Assembly (NCBI GenBank): GCA_011033025.1
Contig: WFMF01000371.1
Span: forward strand, 113,529-177,528
Source: Beroe forskalii
Taxonomy: Eukaryota; Ctenophora; Nuda; Beroida; Beroidae
Length of the DNA stretch: 64,000 nt
Direction of reading: 5' to 3'
Part shown: in pieces, positions 1 through 11,030 of the stretch
Position numbering within the stretch: position 1 is the stretch's first letter
How the letters are laid out: each line of letters begins with the position of its first letter
Made by a program: the position numbers and the translations under genes
The notes under the pieces: generated by a model
Seen by the model: only the letters and a program-made list of their open reading frames with translations
What the model was told of the DNA's origin: nothing
Database searches by the model: none

Positions 1-790
1 TAAGGCACCCATGATATAGATGGAATTTAATTTCAATGATTTAAAACCACCAAGCATTTTTAACTTACTTCAGTCCATTTGCTTCAATTATTATGCAAGC
101 TCTGTAATTCCCAATCATGAAAGATTCCCTTCCAACCAATTTAAATTGCCATCCTGTGTTTCTTATCTCCTTTCCATCAACTAGTATGACTCTTCGGCCA
201 CTTGTCGTTCCATGTTGAAACCTGAGGTTTTCATTTCATAGAGTTTAGTTTTTGGATTGGGGCTTACATATTTTGCAATGTAGAAAATCAAACCTCAGAA
301 GCCATATTTCAAACCAATTTGATTGAATTTTGGTTTGATCATGGAAAATCGTCTTTTGATAGGAAGAATAGATGAAAACTCTTAGATTGCATAATGTTCA
401 TAATCATATACCAAAAGAAAGTAATAAAGAGGATAAGAAGTTTGAAGAATAAAATCCAAAAAATTACCTAACAGCATGCTTTCCATCAGGTAAGTTGAGA
501 TCCCATTGTGCTACATCATCATATTTATCTAACTCATTTGACATTACTAATACTCAAATTTATTCAGTTTAATTATTGTGAATTGATTATAAAACTAACA
601 AAGAAAGGTATGCTGACAAGAGCCACCTCAGACATCAACCCTGACAAGTTGATTTTGCAGAGATCCATGGCTGAAAACTGGTAGCCTACTGGCTGGCAAG
701 CATGGACCCATGCTATTTTACCAGTATCCTACTGGTTTGATAGCATGGATCTGGTATTAGCCAATTTTGAGGGTACTTGTAGGCGTGCAA
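1..790. other. No gene recognised
   Basis: AT-rich sequence with no convincing reading frame, RNA gene or repeat structure. The stretch 978-1299 downstream of the first foldback is likewise empty. Confidence 0.5.
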
Positions 791-977
791 TAATATAGGA
801 TAATCAAACACCCTTAGGATACGTTTATATGAATTATCACAGGCAGAAGCGAGGTAATAATCAATTAATGCTCGAGCCGAAGGCGAGTGCAATAATTCAA
901 TTATCACTCGAGCCGAAGGCGAGTGTGATAATTGATATAAACGTATCCTTAAGTGTTTGATTAATCTATTATATAAC
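791..977. repeat. Foldback (MITE-like) element
   Basis: The block at 795-840 (core ATCAAACACCCTTAGGATAC) reappears reverse-complemented at about 925-972. The interior holds two copies of CTCGAGCCGAAGGCGAGTG. This is a short inverted-repeat element without coding capacity. The CGAGCCGAAGGCGAG core resembles the GGCTTCGCC hairpins at 2990 and 5770 and the GGCCGAAGGCC hairpins at 50.05 kb. Confidence 0.65.
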
Positions 978-1299
978 GTGAGAAACGGGCAGATACTTAC
1001 ACTGGTTTCCAATAAGAAAGCAAATTTAGAAGCCTTTATGGATATAAAATCCTTTAAACTAGAGCCTGAAATTGAATCTTGAAAATATCAAGCTTCGAAG
1101 TGCCTGGGAATTTTAGATTTAGATGGTGAAGAGTGGCTATGTATATTTGAATTTGCCCAGAAAGTTTGAATAAAACAAGTCCGGAATATCCATCAACTTT
1201 GATCCTATCTTTTGATTCAACAAGGTACTATAAAGTGATTGTCGATTGAAATGTACAACAACAAAATAGAAAGGACAATTCCGTGTAAGTGTGTAACGC

Positions 1300-1960
1300 C
1301 GTAACGGACGCAAATGTTTCGCTCCATGCCAGTTATGACTGAACTATACAAGACACTCATCAGATGCCGAGCTGAATACTGCTGTCCTCTCTGGAATCCT
1401 CTTGACATCAAGAGCATCCAGTTGATAGAAGACATTCAGAGACAGTTTACCCGTCGAATACATGGCCTTAAGGATCTCAATTATTGGGATAGGATCAAGA
1501 AACTGGGTATTCTCTCCTACAAAGACGGAGAGAGAGAGATACATGATCATCCATGTATGGAAGATATACCACCATTGCTCCCCAAACGACATTGCTATGG
1601 AATTCTACGAGAACAGTAGACTTGGTGTTAAAGTCAAGATACCGTTTCTCCACAAGACTGCAACATTAGCTGCCCAGACCCTTGTTGACAGTTCATTTGC
1701 TGTACACGCTGCAAAACTATGGAATAAACTACCTAGAACTGTTAACATCATAGATGACCTGGACTCCTTCAAAATCCACCTTGGGAGCTTCCTCAGACAC
1801 TTTCCCGATCAGCCCCCAGTGACAGGATACACTACGCGGAACAGAAACAGTATTATAGATTGGACGAACCAATCCGGTGGCTCTCAGATGGATCAGCGGC
1901 TGTGTTAATCCCTACTACCTCCTTTGAAAGTGAAAGTGAAAGTGAATTGCGGGCTGTGGC
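1300..1960 (+). mobile_element. LINE 3' fragment (C-terminal part of the reverse-transcriptase ORF)
   Basis: Two overlapping frames (1314-1619 and 1462-1908) read together as the region after the RT domain of a non-LTR retrotransposon. The first gives a Y-K-T-L-I-R-C-R-A-E-Y-C segment. The second gives AAKLWNKLPRTV followed by a C-terminus with FPDQPPVTGY. The same ending, PDQPPVTG, occurs in the minus-strand LINE at 36.2 kb, so they are one family. A frameshift lies near 1530. A GTGAAA-rich tail at 1925-1945 may be the 3' microsatellite. There is no RT catalytic motif here; this is a dead 5'-truncated copy. Confidence 0.75.
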
Positions 1961-2700
1961 ATTTGTTTAAAATGTAAAGATGTAAGAAGGGAAACATGAT
2001 TCAAACAAGCGAAATTTCACCAACGACCAACGTGTACAACAAAACAACAAGTATACAAAACACCAAAACAAGAAACCTTAACGTCAAAGCAAGAGAATAA
2101 ATTTGTATATGCTCGTGTATCGTTATTTATACAAGTATACTTGTGAGGGTAAGTGGTCCTTGTGGCACGTGCGTGCGCGGCTCATATAACGACTACTGAG
2201 TATACATAAACTCATTAAAGTTGCATTGAAAACTTATTTTTATCGCTGTGCATTTGATGTTCAATAAGATACTATGATGAGACATTTTTGACCTTAAGCT
2301 CCTTTTTTTTTAAGTTTTAGGATACTTATCAAGACTGTTTATGAATGTTATTAAGTAGGCTTCCGCTTTGTTACTTAGAGCTTGCTCAATCATGGTTTAG
2401 CGGAATACAAGTTCATTATTATTATTATTATTAAATCAAAACAAGATAACATGATAATGTATACACTCATGTATTGTAATGGAGTGAGAGCAAGTGGTCT
2501 TTAGGTTTTACTGGCACGTGCGCGCGCGGCTCATATAACGACTAAAGTGGACACATGAAACAAAAACAAGATAACGTAATATGTATACACCGGTGTATCG
2601 CAAGGGAGTGAGAGCATTAACTAAAACTCTAAAAAGTCAGATTTAAATGATTTTGCATAGTAGATAAATACTAATCACAAAATTCAAAAGTTTCGATTTT
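1961..2700. repeat. Two diverged copies of a non-coding repeat
   Basis: The block at about 2100-2210 (CACGTGCGTGCGCGGCTC followed by ATATAACGACT) recurs at about 2450-2560 (CACGTGCGCGCGCGGCTC, ATATAACGACT), with flanking GGAGTGAGAGCA motifs repeated again near 2605. No coding sequence seen. Confidence 0.5.
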
Positions 2701-2815
2701 GGGGTGTGATAATTTTTCAAAGGTGTGATAACTGTTCTTTGAGGGTGTGATAACTGTACAGTTATCACACACCTGAAAAATTATCACACCCCAAAATTTC
2801 GAAAATTTTAAAATC
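2697..2815. repeat. Inverted repeat / hairpin
   Basis: GGGGTGTGATAATTTTTCA near 2700 is matched in reverse complement by TGAAAAATTATCACACCCC near 2773. The centre contains repeated GTGTGATAACTGT units. The structure is a foldback of about 110 bp. Confidence 0.65.
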
Positions 2816-2930
2816 TTATGAAAATTATTAATTGACCCCTAAACTCCATTTTTGAAGCCGTTATATAACAAAAATTATCGGAGCAAGAATTATATAACGA
2901 TCGTTATATAATAAGTAATATTGCACTCCT

Positions 2931-3030
2931 CACATTGGCTAATACACTAAGAGCATGGCAAATGGTCATGACGCTAATAAAATTATTGCACTCGGCTTCG
3001 CCTCGTGCAATAATTTGGTATTGTCGCACT
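2931..3030. repeat. Fragment of the MITE seen at 5737-5903
   Basis: The lead-in CTCACATTGGCTAATACAC and AAGAGCATGGC are shared with the complete element at 5.7 kb, and the interior carries the same CACTCGGCTTCGCCTCGTG hairpin. The 3' end has diverged. From 3031 to 3466 nothing is recognised. Confidence 0.55.
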
Positions 3031-3466
3031 CGGCCTGCTCCTCTGAATAGTTATGGGATGATGATTATAGAACCCTCTGACGTTTTCTGTAATATATAGA
3101 CACTTGCCTGCTCGGGTCCATATTGGTTTAGACCCTCGCCCTACGGGCTCGGGCCAAAACCGGATACATCCCTCGGGCTAACACCCTCTGGAAGTATCCC
3201 AAAATGGACCCGATAGGCGTGTGTCTATCTTTTTTTATAGATTCGTCCGGGTTATTGGGGGAGGATTTAGCCAGCCGGAGGGGATAAAAAATAGAGCGAT
3301 AGACAAATACATTCACTGTCTTTATCACATAGTTTCAGTGTATTGTACTCCTTTCAAACAACACGCACTCTTATACTAGCAAATGTATACCAAATCAAAT
3401 GCAAATGTTTCGTTCCCGCGAGAATCTCTCTAAACATGTAATTACCGTCCCACGTGACTCGCACGG

Positions 3467-4712
3467 TAGGCGGACTTTATAGCTAACGGACTTTATAGCT
3501 AAACCGGTCAAATAGCTGAATTTTGATTTAGCTATATCGTCCGCAGTTCGGACTATCTAGCTAAATCTTTCTAGCTGTCCCTCCTCCCCTATCAGTTTAG
3601 GTGTTTAGCTATATAGTCCTCGATTCGAACTATTTAGCTAAATCTGCATCATAGCTGTTCCTCCCTCCCCATATTAAATTTATAAGATTTAAGTTAAACG
3701 GGGTTCGGACACTACGGCACAGGACTGTAGAGCACTGGACCCTACGGCACAAGAAACTACGGCACAGGACTCTTGGGCACAGTTTTGGGGCAACGCTACG
3801 GCACACTTTGGTTTTAAGGTGGACTCTGCGGCATATTCTAGGGCACGGTTGCAGTTAGGCGACAATTTTTTCCCATAACGACAGTCGACAGATGCCTCAC
3901 ATCAGAGATTCTGCTTGTCAGCTGACCTCATTAGGATTCCGGGACTCATCAGAATCACTCGGTAGAATCTACCGTAGATACTGCTTGTTAGCTGACCTTA
4001 TTAGAATTCCGTGCCCATGAGAAGAATATTAGGACTTGACTGCACATAAACTTGGCACCATGGGGAGAATCTTATGAGATGACTTAATTGCAATAACCTC
4101 GGTACCTAGTATACGAAATGCCTCTTTGCAGGATCCAACCATCAAATCCATTTTTTCGCTATCAATGTACAACAACGAAGAAGTTGAGGGCGGACGTCGG
4201 ACAGCTCTGGGTGTCGTGAGGAACTTCGCTCCTTATACCATCATGAGATCATGGTGAACCACATATCCTTCGATAGGATAGAAGGGGTACACTCGTCTGC
4301 GTACTTGGGTCAGACGGTTTATGATGGGCCCCTGAATGGGACATTGATGTTCTCTGATCAGGTGCTACATCGTATCACCACGATACATTGATGTTCTCTG
4401 ATCATGTGATATATCGTATCTGTCGCCTGCGACATTAGATACAGTGGTCATCTGGTTATTAACAGCTGTGAATCGCTACACCGACTCGGGATCATGTGGT
4501 CTGGTTAGGTGGAATCGTACGGTTTGATCAGCTATGGCAAAGCGTAGAGCATTATACCCATACCGAGGAAGGCATTCAACCTATACTGAGGAACAGTAAG
4601 GTCAGATTTAGCTATATCGTCCGCAGTTCGGACTATTCAGCTAACGGACTAAATAGCTAGAGCTAGGACTTTATAGCTAAATCCACAGAATAATTTAGCT
4701 ATATAGTCCTAC
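3467..4712. repeat. Non-coding block bounded by TTTAGCTATAT hairpins
   Basis: At 3520-3565 there is a hairpin with arms GATTTAGCTATATCGTCCG and CGGACTATCTAGCTAAATC. A near-identical hairpin lies at 4605-4645, with further TAGCTATATAGTCC units at 3608-3645 and 4690-4712. In between are CTACGGCAC(A/G) short repeats (3710-3840) and anonymous sequence. It may be one non-autonomous element with complex inverted ends. No ORF supports a transposase. Confidence 0.5.
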
Positions 4713-5240
4713 AATCGACTCGCACACGTGTCACTGTTACTGTACCAAATCAAGGTCAGGTGTTGCGCGCGCGCACGTGCCAATGGTTTCGGAGCAAACA
4801 GTTTCTCATTCTTTCATTCACAGTTTCTGTTTTGTTTCGCCGTTCTGGCTCTGCTTTACTTGTTTACACGGCGAGAAAGTCCATTTACCTCTTTCGCATG
4901 CTCTGCAGATTATATCGCAATGCCCTTATTCGTTAATATTGTTTTTGTTGTATCGATATTGTTTTTGTTGTTGCATTTGTAATCGTACAATAGTGCTCTT
5001 TGAGACATACTCCTGTTTAATTCATTAAATTATCAATTATTTCTGTTCACGAACCATCCTTCTCCTTCAGTGATTATTTGTATCATAATTTTCATTTGTA
5101 TCATAATTTTCATTGTTTCGTTCCTTTAGTTAACAAATTGTTTTTTAAAACGCGTATCGTAATGAATTTCAGACTTATTTGTAACACGTGGTAACATGAT
5201 TGGTAGCTGTCACTGCGCGTCACGTGACCAACTTTATCAT
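4713..5240. other. No gene recognised
   Basis: A short open frame around 4728-5028 is low-complexity and T-rich, with no recognisable domain. Not treated as a gene. Confidence 0.5.
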
Positions 5241-5245
5241 ATTAT

Positions 5246-5525
5246 AGTACCTTAGTACACCTAAGAACAGCATCACGTAATTGGCGCGCACTCTAAGATC
5301 GGTGCCCTTTATTAGTGTGGTTTTTATGACTTGAGATCGAAAACGATAATCAATATGGAATTGAGAACCGAAATATGTATAAAAACGAATTCGAAAAACG
5401 CAAAATTCACGAAATTGTTCACTTAATTTCATGTGCTCTTAATTACTGTACACTTAATTAGTGCGGTTTTTCCCAAACCGCACTAATTAAGTGACGCCGT
5501 TCTTAAGTGTACTAAGGTAGTTGTA
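5246..5525. repeat. Foldback element
   Basis: TAGTACCTTAGTACACCTAA near 5246 is mirrored by TTAAGTGTACTAAGGTAG ending near 5520. Inside, TAATTAGTGCGG and CCGCACTAATTA (5455-5490) form a second hairpin. The element is about 280 bp with no coding capacity. Confidence 0.6.
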
Positions 5526-5578
5526 ATTCATCTTTTCACCTTTTCATAAGTCAAATTGACGAACAATAGGTTTTCTTC

Positions 5579-5706
5579 GAAAGTGCAATAATTTATAATA
5601 GAGCATTTTGCAATTAAAATGCTCATGCAAATAAGTTGAATTGAAAGTGCAATAATTTATAATAGAGCATTTTGCAATTAAAATGCTCATGCAAATAAGT
5701 TTTAAT
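5579..5706. repeat. 64-bp tandem duplication
   Basis: GAAAGTGCAATAATTTATAA through CATGCAAATAAGTT is present twice back to back with almost no differences, which suggests a recent duplication. Each copy carries a GAGCATTTTGC / GCAATTAAAATGCTC inverted core. Confidence 0.8.
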
Positions 5707-5736
5707 ATCGTCTTCCTCACATTGGCTAATACACTA

Positions 5737-5903
5737 AGAGCATGGCTTGGGATACGCTAATTACAGTTATTGCACTCGGCTTCGCCTCGTGCAATAACTG
5801 GGGTTATCGCACTCGGCTTTGCCTCGTGACGATAACCCAAATTATTTGCACTCGGCTTCGCCTCGTGCAATAATTTTTATTAGCGCATCCCAAGCCATGC
5901 TCT
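5737..5903. mobile_element. MITE with terminal inverted repeats
   Basis: The terminus AGAGCATGGCTTGGGATACG is matched by the reverse complement CGCATCCCAAGCCATGCTCT at the other end. The interior is a run of hairpins of CACTCGGCTTCGCCTCGTG type. About 167 bp, non-coding. A related fragment lies at 2931. Confidence 0.75.
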
Positions 5904-6449
5904 AAGCGTATATTGTAGCATGAATCCTTGGATTGAAGATACAACTTTTCAATGACAATTTCACATAGTGTAGATACTGGATCCACAGATTTTAGTACTT
6001 AATTTCTCAAGTGTGGATCAATGGGTTCTGGGATGTATCTACTATCCATGCTGAAATTCTCAAGTGTGAATCCATGCTACATGAAATAGTCATTGAAATA
6101 ATAATCCACAGATTCATGCAACAATTTTTGGATATACACTAGCGAGCTGTGTTGGATATTGATTTGTCACTTGCACTGGTTTGTCACTTGAAATGTAAAT
6201 GACATACCACATGATAAATGTTGCTACTTCATGTATTTGGCAGGAGACTAATTTAATTTCGACAGATTTTACTTTGAGTAAAAATCTTGTAATTCTTATG
6301 CTCGTAGCACCATTTTGTCGCACTTAAATGTATTTATCACTCGAAGCTATTAACTTAAACTGCATACAATAATGTTCTTGCACAGAATGTAAGTTCTTGG
6401 AAGCTTTCTCCCTGCATTTCATGTCTGCTCCTAGATAGCATGTCTTCAG
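5904..6449. other. No gene recognised
   Basis: Anonymous AT-rich sequence. Short frames here show no domain. Confidence 0.5.
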
Positions 6450-7090
6450 TGGAGCAAAGTGGATTTTTGAGACAGGGACATGTTCAATGGATATGTCCAA
6501 ATGATTCCATTGGACATCCAATGGGCATCCATTGAACATGATGTCCATTGGTAAAATTGTCCAATGGTGTTCAATGGATCCAATGGATGTTCAATGGATC
6601 CACCTGAGTGGATCCAATGGACACAATCACCAAACATGGTTTGGTAGATGGACATCAGTCTGGTATTTTTGTTCAATGGATCCATTGTGTCCATTGAATC
6701 CAATGGATCCATTGTGTCCATTGAACACCATTGGACATGTCCATTGGATCCATTGCACACTGTTTCCATTGGATCCAATGGATCCATTTTGTCTATTGGA
6801 CACAATGGATTCATTGGACAAAATGGACACAATGAGCAATGGATCCAATGGACATGTTCAATGGTGTTCAATGGACACAGTGGATTCATTGGATCCAATG
6901 GACACAATGGATCCAATGGACAATAACAGACTGGTGTCCATCTACCAAATCATGTTTGGTGATTGTGTCCATTGGATCCACTCTAGATGGATCCATTGGA
7001 TCCATTGAACACCATTGGACAATTTTACCGACGGACATCACATGTTCAATGGATGTCCAATGGATGTCCATTGGACATGATGGATCCAAA
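6450..7090. repeat. Large foldback built from TCCATTGGATCCATTG-type units
   Basis: The whole block is an imperfect palindrome. The segment at about 6480-6665 (GATGTCCATTGGTAAAATTG ... CACCAAACATGGTTTGG) returns inverted at about 6925-7085. The core repeats ATGGATCCAATGGACA in both orientations. Long open frames on both strands (up to 158 codons) are by-products of the repeat and encode only M-D-P-L/C-P-L style low-complexity peptides. Confidence 0.85.
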
Positions 7091-9060
7091 ATTCACAACT
7101 CTTGTGACACTTTTACCGTTTTTTCCAGTTTGCACTAGTTGTAGGGATGAGGAACTTATGAACACTGAAGCTGAAAACAAGTAACAAGGATAATTAAGCA
7201 TGAAAGCAAGGCTAGATAAATTAATTAATTTCAGTTTTCACCCATATTACACCACCCATTCAGACAACATTCTCAAACATGAAGTCGGAATGATAACATA
7301 GCTGTTTGTAACATTAGCTTCCCACTCCCAAAATCCAAATAACAATCGGAAGGCACTAAAACTACCAAAAATTTTCTTGGGGCTCTGAACACAGACCTCC
7401 AAGGAGGTTTCTTTCCATGGATTGGGCTCACGGCACTTGCCCCCCTCCCAGTCAGAATTATGACCTTACTAGTGAAGATAAAAACAGTAACTCAAGTCTC
7501 TCTGTATTTAATGATCTAATTGGTTGTTTCAGAAAATCCTTAGTTAATAAGCAACAATAGCTATACAATAAACTCGAGAAATTTTGTCAAAATCTCATAA
7601 AAATGTCATTGACTTGACTACAAGGATGACAGTATATTTGTTCTACAGAGAAGATGATTCACTGGACAATTATATTGGAAAATAAGTTGAACATTATATT
7701 AACTATTTAGCTGATCACACAATGTTAAGGACTATGTAGCATTCAGAAAAATGAGGACAAAAGTAATGAAATGCAATGGAAAAGTTTTGTGAGTTTGCTA
7801 CCCCTATTAATTAGTTAATTCTTTGTAAATCATCAAGGCTTTTATTCGAAGGGTCTAATAGGGGCTGAAGTAGTGAAGTACCACAAAGGGCCAAAGATTT
7901 TTCTAAATAACAATTTCAATGAAGAGTTTCATCATTTCCTAACTATCATCTGTTGCCAGCTCTTTATGATCATTTTTACCTTTTATTGCCCAAAAGTCAG
8001 TCTTTGGCACTAAAATGGTTACGATTTTTTGGAGGCTTAACTCTGCCTGAGAATAATAAAATAATAAGAACACAAGAACAAGTCTTTTCAAAAACACTCG
8101 GTAGCTCCCACAGCCTGAGATGCAAATTATGGCTGGGCTTTGTAAATCATGTTCATAAAAGTTCGATTGAGAATTCGAATCTAAATGGATTTCTCCATTC
8201 CCTAGTATAGCGTGCAACACTCGGAAATTTGGAGGGTCGTATCGCAGACTAGGAAAGCTTTGTCAGACAATGTCTGACCCACTGACGGGTCGCTTGGAAG
8301 GGTCTATCAACGATTGACCAGGAAAACTGGAAAAAAGGTCTAGGTGTACGCGGCGGAGGGTTAACCGGTAAAGTAACACCCTACTACTAATTCATTGTCT
8401 GACGTCGTCAGACCCATTATTTAAAGTTTTAAATTTATTTAAATGTTAAAATAAACTCTGCGAGTCGTGGCGCGCGCGCGAGGGGGTCAGGCAACCCCTG
8501 ACAACTAATTCAAATCATTCTTACCATAAATAGATATAAAAATTTTACTTTCAAGTAACACATGAATTCATTTTAAAAATAAATTCTGGTTGAGCATTGC
8601 CCTAACCAGCGCCCTGGTTTCGCGCACGGAGTGCGCGGCGCGGCAAGCCGCGACACCCCTGGTTAGGGGCGCGCGCTTCCCCGGAGAAAAGGGAAGTATT
8701 GTGCGAGTACACACAGCTATACGGGCTTAGGAATCCCATGTAAACGGGCGCGGGCTAGTGTTTCAATGTTTCATAATTGATTTGTATTTTGTAGGATGTT
8801 ACCCTACACATGACACGTGCACAATGTTTTACATTTAAATTTGGACAGTCACATTTGCACTTTTAGTCATCCTGTAAGAAAAATAAACGGGCGAAGTTCA
8901 TCACTCCATTGAAGAATTGTAGGATTCCTTTTGATCGATTACTGAAGCAGTGCAGTGCAGACCCCTTCGCTTTCAGCAGGGGCGGGTGTCTGACAAGTTC
9001 TCTCAGCTGAGACTACATTCGAAACTGAGCAGCTAGGCTGAATGTTGAATAAAAAGCTGC
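7091..9060. other. No gene recognised
   Basis: Overlapping short frames on both strands around 7940-8220 have no recognisable domain. From about 8390 to 8760 the sequence is richer in CG, with CGCGCGCG runs and a TGTCTGACGTCGTCAGAC palindrome at 8397. A similar GACGGGGGCGCGCC motif recurs near 49.25 kb. Nothing else is supported. Confidence 0.5.
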
Positions 9061-9082
9061 CCATTGCAGTGATGGACCTGCA

Positions 9083-9964
9083 TTGATTTCTGGTTTCGTT
9101 TATGTATTTCATTCAGAACACCATATCAATCAATCCAAATGCTGTTACATGTACTTCAACCCTAGGAGAAAAAGTGAGGCTGGCACCACACATGATGATA
9201 ATCTTAATCTATTTATCAATAAGCATAAAGTCAAAAAAGTAAGTAGCACTAAATTCCTAGGTATCAATATTGACGAAAATCTAAACTGGGACACTCATAT
9301 CAAAGAATGTAAGCGTAAACTCAACTATGCTATTGCAACTCTATCAAGAATCAAAAAGTGTATTCCAGAGGTACTCCACCCAAGCCTTTATCATATGCTA
9401 TTTGAGTCTCACCTAGCGTATTGTATATCTGTCTGGGGTGGTATTCCTGATACAAAAATATCGGAGCTCTTTGTTATACAGAAAAAATGCATTAGAGTTC
9501 TATTTGGAGATTATAATGCATTCATTGATAAGTTTAAAACCTGCTCCAGAGCCAGGCCTATTGGATCCCAAGTACTTGGAGTCGAATTCTACTGCAAGGA
9601 ACACACTAAACCCCTCTTTAAAAAATATGACATCCTTACTGTTAAAAACCTCCATAGTTACCACTGTTTTATGGAAATATTTAAGATAATCAAATTTCAA
9701 AGTCCCATTGCCTTACACTCACTTTATAATTTCTCAAAAAGATCTTCATCAAATTCTATTATAACCCCACCCTATCTAAACACTTCGTTTACCAATCTTC
9801 TGTTCTCTGGAATACACTTCATCAAAAGTTGCAGCTTGATTCTACTTCTAGCCTAGGTCAGGTAAAAACAAGGCTCAAAGATGCCATACTCAAAAACCAG
9901 CATAAGCATGAAGAAGTTGAATGGCTCCCCTCACATGACTTCAACTTCAAGTTAATAAAGCTTT
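9083..9964 (+). mobile_element. LINE 3' fragment (post-RT region)
   Basis: The frame 9083-9856 encodes the thumb/C-terminal region of a non-LTR retrotransposon ORF2: S-T-K-F-L-G-I-N-I-D, W-D-T-H-I, F-E-S-H-L-A-Y-C-I-S-V-W-G-G and QKKCIRVLFG. It is clearly the same family as the minus-strand copy at 12.4-13.45 kb (FESHLSYAISVWGG, QKKCLRIIFG). Near 9790 the frame shifts, and the C-terminus (SVLWNTLHQKL onward) continues in another frame to a stop at about 9966. The RT catalytic block is absent, so the copy is 5'-truncated and dead. Confidence 0.8.
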
Positions 9965-9966
9965 GA

Positions 9967-10830
9967 AGCTCCATACTGATTAGAGTAGGTCTGCCCAAAA
10001 TGTTAACATTGTAGCAGTCGCTAAATTTACAATATAACTATTCTCGATTAATTTCAAGCCTAGAGGCTTTTTAACTTCTTTCCAGGTCCAGGTGGTGTTC
10101 TTGTTTGTTAATATACTGTGCTATTTGTTCATACAATAGCACTGTATTGGAAGTTGTATCCATAACTAGGTAGCTGTTGTAAAGGCCAATCATAATTTTA
10201 TTGAATTTTACATTATTTTAATTTGATTTGATAAAGATAACTTATAACTAAATTTATTTTAATTTGGAACTAATGGTTTATACCCACAAGCTGCATAATA
10301 ATCCCATGTAAACAAATATTCTTTAAGGTGAATCTGACAGAGCAGCCACTTATCTTATATTCTTCATTCTTAATTTATCTGCTGGCTTCTCAAACCTCAG
10401 GCTTGCCTTAACTTTGCATATTTTGTTTTGGTTCATACAATAGCCCCAGCAAGTATGATTCCTATGCCCCGGAATATGCTATTATTGGCTGCATGTGAGA
10501 TTACACCATGGGGTAGTTGTTGACCACTCAGCCTGAATTACTCGGAAATTATCGATTATTGGTCCCAAAATCTGTTCTCAAGATAACAAGGCAGCAACTA
10601 ACCATGATATTCCCATCCTTGATAATTTTATTTTACTTGTACGATCTCTATGTTTGTAAAAATGGCATTAAATTTAAATATCTTGTTTTCTTCAAATATC
10701 TTGTTTTCTTCACCCCTTTCCTTGAATTTGTGGTTAGTTTTATCCAGATACAAGTTACATGCTTGCCTAAATTTCTCCATCCAATAAGAATGATAATTAA
10801 TAATTCTTATTGGATCTTTCATCTCACTAC
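9967..10830. other. No gene recognised; one hairpin
   Basis: Anonymous sequence. At 10781-10812, CCAATAAGAATGATAATTAA and its partner AATTCTTATTGG form a hairpin. Two near-identical ATCTTGTTTTCTTCA units lie at 10680-10712. Confidence 0.5.
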
Positions 10831-11030
10831 TTCCCCCAATTTTCTAACCATTCCTATCCATCATCATTGTCTTCATCTTGGGAATTATTTAAATGGATTT
10901 ATTTCACATAACATCTAGAAAACTTTTTGAGACAAACTGAACAGGCTTGAAGGCTGAAGCTGAGTCCTTGCCAAGCATAGACTCATACAGACTTCTCACA
11001 GAGAATGAAGGAAATGATATTCTTGAGTAG

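Noticed and set aside
6446..7138. Several overlapping open frames up to 158 codons on both strands
   Set aside because: They encode M-D-P-L-C-P-L type repeats dictated by the TCCATTGGATCC palindromic repeat; no non-repeat domain.
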